The position numbers and the translations under genes are program-made. The notes under the pieces are model-generated. The model was not told the origin of the DNA, searched no databases, and saw nothing but the letters and a program-made list of their open reading frames with translations. Source: Streptomyces sp. S4.7 (GTDB lineage: Bacteria; Actinomycetota; Actinomycetes; Streptomycetales; Streptomycetaceae). From it: DNA of 64,000 nt. The DNA is taken from the NCBI RefSeq assembly GCF_010384365.1, contig NZ_CP048397.1:2604001-2668000 (forward strand), read 5' to 3'. This document shows, piece by piece, positions 9,490-16,649 of this stretch. The stretch's first letter is position 1; each line of letters opens with the position of its first letter.

Positions 9490-10484
9490 TGCGCACCATG
9501 CGATACGGCCACCGGAAGCTCGTGACCGGCGGGCTGGCCCTGCTGCTGAGCGCGGCCACGCTCGGCGGGTGCGGGCTCAAGAGCGGCTCCCCGATGGTGG
9601 ACGACGTCGTCCCCGGCTCGGTCGGCCGGGGCGAACCCCTCAAGGGCGCCTCGCTGACGGTCACTTCGAAGAACTTCAGCGAGAACATCATCCTCGGCCA
9701 GATGATCGGCCTGATCTTCAAGGCGGCGGGCGCGGAGGTCCTGGACCGGACGAACCTGCCGGGCTCGATCAGCGCGCGCGAGGCGATCGTCAAGGGTGAC
9801 GCGGACGCGATGTACGAGTACACGGGCACGGCGTGGATCACCTACCTCGGCAACGCGAAGCCGATCGTCGACTCGGGCGAGCAGTGGGCGGCGGTACGGG
9901 ACGCCGACCGCTCGCACGACGTGAGCTGGCTGTCGCCCTCCACGCTCAACAACACCTACTCGCTGGGCATCAGCAAGCAGAACAACGCGAAGTACAAGCT
10001 CAAGACGATGTCGGACGTCGCCGCGCTGTCGAAGAAGGAGCCGGGCGCGGTCACGATCTGCGTCGAGAACGAGTTCGCGTCGCGGGACGACGGACTGCCC
10101 GGCATGGTGAAGGCGTACGGGATGAACATCCCCGCGTCCGCCGTGAAGAAGATGGACGCCGGCATCATCTACACGCAGGTGTCGAAGTCCAACTCCTGCC
10201 TGGTGGGTGAGGTGTTCACGACGGACGGCCGGATCAAGTCCCTGGATCTGGACACGGTCTCCGACGACAAGCGCTTCTTCCCGAACTACAACGCGGCGCC
10301 GGTAATCCACAGCTCGACGTACGAGAAGTACCCGGAGATCGCGGATCTGCTCGATCCGCTGAGCAAGCGGCTGAACACCGGGATCGCGCAGGAGCTGAAC
10401 GCGAAGGTGGACGTGGCCGGCCAGGATCCGCACGAGGTCGCGAAGGACTGGCTCATCGAGGAGGGCTTCATCAAGCAGGGCTGA
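9489..10484 (+). CDS. Osmoprotectant-binding lipoprotein (OpuAC/ProX type)
   Basis: A 331-aa extracytoplasmic solute-binding protein. The N-terminus has a basic region, a hydrophobic core and a lipobox (ATLGGCG), so the mature protein is probably a lipid-anchored receptor on the outer face of the membrane. The body fits the OpuAC substrate-binding family (for example KGASLTVTSKNFSENIILGQ at the mature N-terminus and a DADAMYEYTGTAW segment). It completes the four-gene operon and delivers the substrate to the two permeases. A long inverted repeat starts 15 nt after its stop and could also help end this transcript. Confidence 0.95.
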   Translation: MRTMRYGHRKLVTGGLALLLSAATLGGCGLKSGSPMVDDVVPGSVGRGEPLKGASLTVTSKNFSENIILGQMIGLIFKAAGAEVLDRTNLPGSISAREAIVKGDADAMYEYTGTAWITYLGNAKPIVDSGEQWAAVRDADRSHDVSWLSPSTLNNTYSLGISKQNNAKYKLKTMSDVAALSKKEPGAVTICVENEFASRDDGLPGMVKAYGMNIPASAVKKMDAGIIYTQVSKSNSCLVGEVFTTDGRIKSLDLDTVSDDKRFFPNYNAAPVIHSSTYEKYPEIADLLDPLSKRLNTGIAQELNAKVDVAGQDPHEVAKDWLIEEGFIKQG

Positions 10485-10498
10485 GCCCCGCAGCCGAC

Positions 10499-10546
10499 AT
10501 GCAAAGAAGTGGTTGCAAAGAAATCCTTGCAACCACTTCTTTGCAT
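10499..10546. promoter_or_regulatory. Perfect 20-bp inverted repeat, probable operator
   Basis: ATGCAAAGAAGTGGTTGCAA (10499-10518) is exactly repeated in inverse orientation at 10527-10546, with an 8-nt spacer. The right arm covers the -35 element of the promoter for the ArsR-like gene. Such dyads in front of ArsR/HTH genes are typical autorepressor sites. Because it also follows the binding-protein gene directly, a terminator role is possible, but no T tract follows. Confidence 0.75.
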
Positions 10547-10555
10547 GTCTACGAT
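10527..10555 (+). promoter_or_regulatory. Probable vegetative promoter giving a leaderless mRNA
   Basis: TTGCAA (10527-10532) and TACGAT (10550-10555) are spaced 17 bp apart, a good fit to a housekeeping -35/-10 pair. The expected transcription start falls at about 10562, exactly the A of the ATG, and there is no ribosome site before that ATG. Confidence 0.6.
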
Positions 10556-10561
10556 GAGGCC

Positions 10562-11170
10562 ATGTCCGAGAACCCACCCGCGCCCGAGCGGACGGCCCGC
10601 ACCCTGGACCCGCGCTCGCTGCGCGGCCTCGCCCACCCCCTGCGCATGCGGCTGCTGGCCTCCCTGCGGCACCACGGTCCGGCCACCGCGTCCCAGCTCG
10701 CGGAACGGCTCGGCGAGTCCAGCGGCGCCACCAGCTACCACCTGCGCCAGCTCGCCGGGCACGGCTTCGTCGCGGACGACCCGGAGCGCGGCAAGGGCCG
10801 GGAGCGCTGGTGGAAGGCCTCGGACTACGGCGTCATGATCGACGACACGCTGCACCTCGACCCCAGCCCGGAGGTACGGGGCGCGCTCAACACCTTCATG
10901 CACGAGGTCGCCTCCATCCACGGCCAGGAGGTGAGCACCTGGCTGGGCACCATGCACGACTGGCCGAAGACGTGGTCGACCAGGGCCGACCTGAGCGACT
11001 TCACGCTCCGGCTCACCCCCGACCTGCTGGCCGAACTGGACGGCCGGATGCACGACTTGATCGCCAGTTACACGGACCGCGCCACATCCGAGGACGACGA
11101 GTCCCTGGCGCAGGTACGGATCCATCTGCACGCCTTCCCGCAGAGGCGGCTCGACCCTCCGGACGCCTGA
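10562..11170 (+). CDS. ArsR-like winged-helix transcriptional regulator
   Basis: A 202-aa regulator with a winged helix in residues 15-95 (HPLRMRLLASLRHHGPATAS, then GESSGATSYHLRQLAGHGFV as recognition helix) and a C-terminal helical region of unknown ligand. The family usually represses a linked exporter. Here the next two genes are a 61-aa protein and an MFS exporter on the same strand. The start at 10562 was chosen over an in-frame ATG at 10499 because the latter lies inside the inverted-repeat operator and its product would not resemble the family. No metal-binding CxC motif is evident near the HTH. Confidence 0.9.
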   Translation: MSENPPAPERTARTLDPRSLRGLAHPLRMRLLASLRHHGPATASQLAERLGESSGATSYHLRQLAGHGFVADDPERGKGRERWWKASDYGVMIDDTLHLDPSPEVRGALNTFMHEVASIHGQEVSTWLGTMHDWPKTWSTRADLSDFTLRLTPDLLAELDGRMHDLIASYTDRATSEDDESLAQVRIHLHAFPQRRLDPPDA

Positions 11171-11268
11171 GCACCGCCGCCGCCCGAGCACCACTCCACC
11201 CCGACACCGCCTCCATCCCGGCACCACTCCCGCGCCCCGGCAGTCGGCGCGCGAAGGGACGATTTGTC

Positions 11269-11454
11269 ATGCCGTTTTCTGATGTGCACCTCCATCTCCA
11301 CGCCATACGCGCCACCGAACTGCGCGCCGAGGCCGCCGCGCACCGCCACCGCGCGGTCCGCCCCGATTCGCGGGCCCGACTGGGCTGGCTCCTCGTCGAA
11401 TTGGGCCTGCGGCTCGTCAACCGGCCCCCGCGGCCCCGTGTCCACCCCGTGTGA
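11269..11454 (+). CDS. 61-aa His/Arg-rich protein coupled to MFS gene
   Basis: A small protein with ATG at 11269 behind the ribosome site GAAGGGAC. It begins MPFSDVHLHLHAIRATELR and is followed by an Arg/Ala-rich amphipathic helix (AAAHRHRAV) and a short hydrophobic stretch (LGWLLVELGLRLV). Its TGA overlaps the GTG of the MFS gene by 4 nt, so it is translated with the exporter. I do not recognise a family. Its place between regulator and exporter suggests an accessory or leader role, but nothing in the sequence proves function. Confidence 0.6.
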   Translation: MPFSDVHLHLHAIRATELRAEAAAHRHRAVRPDSRARLGWLLVELGLRLVNRPPRPRVHPV

Positions 11455-12779
11455 GCGCCGCACCGGTACGGCGGTGGCCGCTCACCGCCGTCCTGACCGC
11501 CAACGCGATCTCCGCCACGGGCCGCACCCTCAGCCTGATCGGCATCCCCTGGTTCGTCCTCCAGACCACCGGCAGCGCCGGCCGCGCGGGCGTGGTCGCC
11601 TTCTGCGCCACCCTCCCGGTGGTGCTCGCCGCGCTCATCGGCGGCCCCGTCATCGACCGGATCGGCCGGCGCCGCGTCTCGATCGCCTCCGATCTGCTGT
11701 GCGCGTTCTCCGTCGGGGCGATCCCCCTGCTGCACCGCGCCGACGCCCTCCCCTTCTGGACGCTCTGCGCGCTGGTGGCGCTGCACGGCCTGGCCCACAC
11801 ACCCGGCGACACGGCCCGCTACGTCCTCGTACCGGATCTCGCCGAGCACGCGGGCACCTCGCTCACCCGCGCCGCGAGCCTCTTCGACGCGGTCGAGCGC
11901 GGCGCCCGGATGCTCGGCGCGGCGCTCGCGGGCCTGGTGATCGCGCTGCTCGGCGCCGAAGTCGCGCTGCTGCTCGACGCGTTGACGTTCCTGCTGTCGG
12001 CGCTGCTGATCGGCACCGGACTGCGCGGCGTACGGGGAGCGGAGCCGGTCAAGGACCTGCCGCCGGTGTCACTGCGTGGCTACGGCGCCGAACTGCGCGA
12101 GGGCTGCGCCTACTTGACGCACACCCGGCTGCTGGCGGCGGTCGTCCTCATGGTGATGTTCATGAACGGCATCGACCAGGGATGGAACGCGGTCCTGCTC
12201 CCCGTGCACGCCGAACGCAATCTGGGCGGGGCGGCCGAACTGGGCCTGGTCACGGCGGCGTTCGGGGCGGGCGGACTGCTGGGGGCGCTGCTGTACGGCG
12301 CGGTCGGCCACCGTTTCCGGCGCCGTACGGTCCTCGCCGTCGCCGCCCTGCTCTGCGGCGCGCCACGCTTCGCGGTCGCGGGTCTCACCGACTCCACGGT
12401 GGCGCTCGCCGTCGTCATGGCCGCGGCGGGGGTGGCGGGCGGGACGATCAACCCGATCCTGACGACGGTGATGTACGAACGCGTCCCCGACGGACTCCGC
12501 AGCCGGGTGGCCGGCGCGATGACCTCCGGGTGCGAACTGACCATGCCGCTGGGCGGTCTGACGGCGGGTCTGCTCGTCGAGGGCGCCGGCCCGACCTCCG
12601 CCCTGCTGCTGATGGGCGGCGTCTACCTGCTGGCGACGCTGAGCCCGGTGCTGCTGCCGGTGTGGCGCCAGCTGGACACCGCCGCGCGCCCGGACGACCC
12701 TACCGACGTCAGCGGCCCGGCACCTCGCCCCCCTGCTCCCGCGCCTTCGGCGACGACACCGCGCCCTTCAGAGTCGTGA
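11451..12779 (+). CDS. MFS efflux transporter (enterobactin-exporter/MFS_3 type)
   Basis: A 442-aa transporter starting at GTG, overlapping the preceding small gene. About 12 membrane helices are visible. The motif between helices 2 and 3 is GGPVIDRIGRRRVSI, a typical MFS loop. It probably exports a drug or siderophore-like compound and is likely controlled by the upstream ArsR-like repressor. Oddity: its last 25 or so codons (SGPAPRPPAPAPSATTPRPS) are read through a duplicated piece of DNA that, in the opposite strand, encodes the C-terminus of the S16 protease at 14835-15632. The native end of this transporter has therefore been replaced or extended. Confidence 0.92.
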   Translation: MSAAPVRRWPLTAVLTANAISATGRTLSLIGIPWFVLQTTGSAGRAGVVAFCATLPVVLAALIGGPVIDRIGRRRVSIASDLLCAFSVGAIPLLHRADALPFWTLCALVALHGLAHTPGDTARYVLVPDLAEHAGTSLTRAASLFDAVERGARMLGAALAGLVIALLGAEVALLLDALTFLLSALLIGTGLRGVRGAEPVKDLPPVSLRGYGAELREGCAYLTHTRLLAAVVLMVMFMNGIDQGWNAVLLPVHAERNLGGAAELGLVTAAFGAGGLLGALLYGAVGHRFRRRTVLAVAALLCGAPRFAVAGLTDSTVALAVVMAAAGVAGGTINPILTTVMYERVPDGLRSRVAGAMTSGCELTMPLGGLTAGLLVEGAGPTSALLLMGGVYLLATLSPVLLPVWRQLDTAARPDDPTDVSGPAPRPPAPAPSATTPRPSES

Positions 12780-12811
12780 CGGGGATCGCCGCATGCCGTA
12801 CGGGAGTTCGG
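12705..12811. repeat. Direct repeat copy A of the S16 protease 3' end
   Basis: About 105 bp that align with 14829-14940 with only scattered mismatches and small indels. Shared blocks include CCCGGCACCTCGCCCCCCTG and GACGACACCGCGCCCT. On the minus strand this copy still reads GAVSSPKAREQGGEVPG, nearly the same as GAVSSLKALEQGGEVPG at the end of the protease. It contains the stop codon of the MFS gene. Confidence 0.85.
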
Positions 12812-12896
12812 ACGGGGAGTCCCGGATCGAGTGGCTGTCCAGGCCGTCTCCACCACCGTGACCACCTCACGCGCCGCCCCGTGGTCGGGGAAGCCC

Positions 12897-14604
12897 TCAG
12901 GGGGTGCTGCTGGGGATCACACAGTTCTTCGGCTGTTCCCGGCCGGTGGGCCAGCCCAGGCCGACGAACTTCAACGTGCCGGGACCCTCGCCGCCCGGGT
13001 CCAGCTCGACGACCGCGACCGGCTCGTCGTACGCGTTCCCGCCGGTGGTCAGGCAGATCAGGCCGCTCGTACCCGGCACCCTGTGCCGGGACTGGAGGAG
13101 TGACCACTGCCCGCGGACGTCCTCACGGCCGGGCACCGTTTCGGCACCGCCCCGCTGCGCCTGGTGCAGTGCCTTGCCGATGGTGACGAGGCCGTCGTAC
13201 ACGAGCATCGTCCGGGAGTCCTCCAAGTTCGGTGCGGAGCCGAGCCGCACCCCCTCGCCGCGGGTGGTCTCGATCCGCTTCTTCAGGGTGTCCAGGGCCG
13301 CTTTGGGCTCGGTGAGGTACTGGGGGAGTTCCTCCGCGGTGGGCTCGCGGTCGTTGTCCGTGTCCCACTTCTTGTTCCAGGCGGCCAACTCGGCACTCCA
13401 GGAGTCCGGGTGCGCGGGGGCGGCGGCGGTTCGTGCCACCCTCCGGCTCCGCGCGCGTCTGCCTGCGCTCGGTCTCCTGACGGAGTTGGTCGCCGGTGAG
13501 AAAAGGCATACGCAACAGGAGTACCCCGTCGGCCAGCGGGGCCCGGTCCGCTCCTGAGTCCGTGCGGCGGGACCACGCCGGCGGCCCGCCGGCGGCGGGC
13601 CGGAACTCCGCCGGGGGCACCACCTCGTCCGGTGGCAGGCCGCCGTGCAGAAGGGCGCCGCCGTCCGCGCGACGCGCCGTGCCCACGACCACCACGCGAT
13701 CGCGCTGCCCGCCCCGGCGGTCCGCGAGCACGGCGCGCAGCAGCCGCTCCCCCAGCGGCGACTCGGCGTGGTCGAGCAGCAGCCCGGGGCGGCCGACCCG
13801 GCGCAGCCAGCCGGCCGCCGAGGCGTACGACGCCTCAAGGTCCTCGCGCAGCGCCCGGAAGAGGAAGCCCTCCGCCAGCTCCCGCGCTTCGCCGCCGGCC
13901 TGGAAGTCGGCGGCGAGATTGAGCAGCCCGTGCTGCGGCTGACCGGCCGCGCCGGGATACGCGCCGTAGATCCGCTCCAGTTCCGCCCTGCCCCGGGGTG
14001 CCGCGCGCTCGAAAAGGGCGTCCAGCAGGGCGTTGCTCACCGCCGCCGAGTACGGATCGAGCGCTTGCCCCGACAGGGTCGTCAGCAGGTTCCGGATGCT
14101 TCCGCGGAGCACACCACGCCAGAAGTCACCCGACCCCAGGCCGTGGAAGCGCTGCTTCTGAGGCAGATCCTCGTACCGTTCGGCCTCGGTCGCGACCGTT
14201 TCGGGGGTGCCTTCCGTGGCACCGGTCGCGATCATCGCGAGGCCCGTGAAGAGACGCGGGAAGGCGAACGACCCGCCCGTCCCCTGCCAGGCGCACAGCC
14301 GCCGGGCGACCTCGACCAGGACCTCGGTCGCGTCCGAGCGGGCACCCGGCTCCGGCTCCGCCCGGTCCGCGTACACCGGCGAGCCGCAGTCCAGATAGAT
14401 CACCGGCACCTTGGTGGCGAACCCGTCCCGCACCGCGCGCAGCAGCCGCCCCTTGCCCATGCCCGGCCCGCCGGTGAGCAGCACCGCGGGAAGGTCGGGG
14501 CCGTACAACGGCTCCCGGGTGCCGCCGGACGGCGACCGCCCGAACAGGCGCGCGAAGAAGCCTTCCTCGCCGAGTAACTTCTCGAACCCCAGCTCTTCAC
14601 GCAC
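12897..14604 (-). pseudogene. Decayed P-loop ATPase fused to a binding-protein-like C-terminus
   Basis: Two reading frames that belong together are broken by a frameshift and probable internal deletion at about 13411-13480. The upstream part (GTG 14604 to about 13480) is an ATPase domain with Walker A GGPGMGKGRLL near residue 45 and helical text resembling STAND-type ATPases, ending LTGDQLRQE. After that the frame degenerates. The downstream part, in another frame, reads SWSAELAAWNKKW and continues with a segment containing LVYDGLVTIGKALHQAQ, resembling the C-terminal lobe of type-1 periplasmic-binding proteins, to a TGA at 12897. The membrane segment and N-lobe expected between them are absent. 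The flanking duplicated repeats suggest a recombination event. A sequencing error could explain the frameshift but not the missing middle. Confidence 0.65.
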
Positions 14605-14828
14605 AGCCCCCCGTGGAGTGCTCTCCCGCCCCGGGAGATGGTCACCGACGACCGATGTGCCAGAAAGAGGTCAGCGGAACACGAAACCTTCTGTTCGAGC
14701 AACGGCCGCCACATGGAAGGGAGTTGAGAATCGCAGTGCCGCCGTCCCAGGAGTGACGGAGCGATCCTGTCCCGCCGCGGACACCCTCCCGCCGCCCCGG
14801 CCCGCCGGCATGGGGTCCCGCGACCGGG

Positions 14829-14940
14829 ACGTCGTCAGCAGCCCGGCACCTCGCCCCCCTGCTCCAGCGCCTTCAGTGACGACACCGCGCCCTCCAGGGT
14901 CCGGACCGGGATCAGCCGCATCCCGTCGGGGAGTTCGGAC
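14829..14940. repeat. Direct repeat copy B (inside the S16 protease gene)
   Basis: The counterpart of 12705-12811. It forms the last 35 or so codons of the S16 protease gene plus a few bases beyond its stop. It is the presumed parent copy because the protease frame runs intact through it. Confidence 0.85.
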
Positions 14941-15632
14941 CGCGCGTCCGCACACTCCGCCGCCGGGACGAGGAAGACCGTGGCGCCGTCGCGGCCCGCC
15001 GCCTGGGTCTTGAGCGAGACGCCGCCGACCGCGCCGACGTCCCCGTCCGCGCTGATCGTGCCGGTGCCCGCGATGTTGCGGCCGCCGGTGAGGTCGCCGC
15101 CGGAGCCGTCGCCGTCGAGCATGTCGACGATGCCGAGCGCGAAGAGGAGGCCCGCGCTGGGGCCGCCGACATCGGCGAGATGGAGGGTGACGTCCACGGA
15201 GTCCCGCTTCCGGCCGAGCTGGCCGAGCGCCGCGTCGACGGCGGAGTTCTGCGACTTCACCATCTCGTCGGTGTTGTGCTTCTGGATCTCCTTGTCGGAC
15301 TGGCCCGCCGGGTAGACGGAGTCGCGCGGCAGTACGGCGCGGTCGGTCCGGATCCAGCCGTCGAGGACATCGCCGAAGTCGACCTCGGCGGACGGTCCCG
15401 TCGCCAGGATCGTCGTCATCCGCAGTTCACCCTCGGTCTCGCGGGTCGGCGCGCCCTTGATCGAGATGACGGGCGTTCCCTGGTAGTCGCCGAGGACGTT
15501 CGCGGTCAGGCCCGGCTGGGCCACCGCGTACGGCAACGGGGCGACTCCGACGACGACGAGCAGCGCGACGATCGGGATCGCCGAGAGGGCGAGGGTGCGG
15601 GGGCGCGAGGGGCCGGAGAGACGAGAGAGCAC
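14835..15632 (-). CDS. Membrane-anchored Lon-like (S16, YlbL-type) protease
   Basis: A 265-aa protein starting at GTG with one N-terminal membrane segment (residues 15-37), so its catalytic part should face the outside. The C-terminal half is a Lon proteolytic domain: the catalytic Ser lies in VGGPSAGLLFALG, and the partner Lys in GAVGGVSLKTQA about 45 residues on, forming the Ser-Lys dyad. YlbL relatives normally carry a PDZ domain before the protease domain and are over 330 aa long. Here the region between anchor and protease is too short for PDZ, so this is a reduced form. Substrate unknown. Its 3' end is the parent of a duplicated segment next to the MFS gene. Confidence 0.85.
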   Translation of the reverse strand: MLSRLSGPSRPRTLALSAIPIVALLVVVGVAPLPYAVAQPGLTANVLGDYQGTPVISIKGAPTRETEGELRMTTILATGPSAEVDFGDVLDGWIRTDRAVLPRDSVYPAGQSDKEIQKHNTDEMVKSQNSAVDAALGQLGRKRDSVDVTLHLADVGGPSAGLLFALGIVDMLDGDGSGGDLTGGRNIAGTGTISADGDVGAVGGVSLKTQAAGRDGATVFLVPAAECADARSELPDGMRLIPVRTLEGAVSSLKALEQGGEVPGC

Positions 15633-15702
15633 GGCGCCAATCTATCCGCCGCCGCGGGGGCAGCCGAAACCCCCGGGGGCCCCGGCCCCGCGCCGGGCCT
15701 GC

Positions 15703-16344
15703 TCAGCGCAGTGCGTCGGCCACCTCACGCGCGGCGTCGACCACGCGCGGTCCCACCCGCTCCGGCACCGAGTCGGCGAGCATCACGACGCCCACGCTGC
15801 CCTCGATCCCGGTCACCCCGACGAGCGCGGCGGCGGCGCCGCTCGCGCCGGCCTCCAGTTCGCCGTGGGTCAGCGTGCACCGCGCCTCGGTGTACGAGCC
15901 CTGCCGTGCGGCCAGGATCGCCTTGCCCGCGGCGCCCCGGTCCAGCGGGTGCCGGAAGCCGGCGCGGTAGGCGACGTGGTAGTCCGTCCAGGTCGGCTCC
16001 ACGACGGCCACGGCCAGCGCCTCGGCGCCGTCCACGAGCGTGAGATGGGCGGTCGCGCCTATGTCCTCGGCGAGCGAACGCAGGGCGGGCAGCGCCGCTT
16101 CCCGTACGAGGGGATGCACCTGGCGGCCCAGACGCAGCACCCCCAGGCCCACTCTGGCGCGTCCTCCGAGATCGCGGCGGACCAGCGCGTGCTGTTCCAG
16201 GGTGGCGAGGAGCCGGTAGACGACGGTGCGGTTGACGCCGAGTTTGTTGGACAACTCGGTGACGGTCAGCCCGTGGTCGGTGTCGGCGAGCAGTTTGAGG
16301 ACGCGCAGTCCCCGGTCGAGCGTCTGGGAGGTCTCCGCGGTCAC
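15703..16344 (-). CDS. IclR-family transcriptional regulator
   Basis: A 213-aa regulator with an N-terminal winged helix (TLDRGLRVLKLLADTDHGLT, recognition helix around GVNRTVVYRLLATLE) and a C-terminal IclR effector-binding domain. The GTG start at 16344 has a strong ribosome site (AAGGAGAGG) nine bases upstream, so it was chosen over an in-frame ATG 16 codons earlier. IclR proteins respond to small carboxylic or aromatic metabolites. The target is not obvious: the nearest genes are a protease and a helicase, and the gene appears to be a single unit. Confidence 0.93.
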   Translation of the reverse strand: MTAETSQTLDRGLRVLKLLADTDHGLTVTELSNKLGVNRTVVYRLLATLEQHALVRRDLGGRARVGLGVLRLGRQVHPLVREAALPALRSLAEDIGATAHLTLVDGAEALAVAVVEPTWTDYHVAYRAGFRHPLDRGAAGKAILAARQGSYTEARCTLTHGELEAGASGAAAALVGVTGIEGSVGVVMLADSVPERVGPRVVDAAREVADALR

Positions 16345-16649
16345 GACGCCCCTCTCCTTCGGAGTTTCGGAGTGAGCCGCCAGGCAGGCCATGGCGCACC
16401 GGCTGCGCTCCGCGGCGGTCCTGCCACGGCGCGTATGTGTTGCCGGGACATTAGCGATCCGTACCGCTCAGCGGAAGACCTCGTCCAGAATCCGGTCATG
16501 GGCGGTCGGTTGCTCCCCGTTCGCGCCACAACAAGCACCGAAAAGGTACTCTTACTGACTATTCATGCGATTTCCCATGAATGGACGCGCGTAGAAAGCC
16601 TCCCGGACGCCACGACGGCGTCCGGGAGGCGGAAAAAATACCCTCGCGC
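16345..16649. other. Intergenic region between iclR-like gene and helicase gene
   Basis: 305 bp holding the helicase terminator (separate entry), the IclR ribosome site and a relatively AT-rich stretch (about 16530-16590) that probably carries the IclR promoter. No open frame with Streptomyces-like codon use was seen. Confidence 0.5.
16598..16630 (-). terminator. Rho-independent terminator of the helicase gene
   Basis: GCCTCCCGGACGCC (16598-16611) pairs perfectly with 16617-16630 across a 5-nt loop. On the minus strand it is followed by TTTCT, and it sits 20 nt after the helicase stop. Confidence 0.85.
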
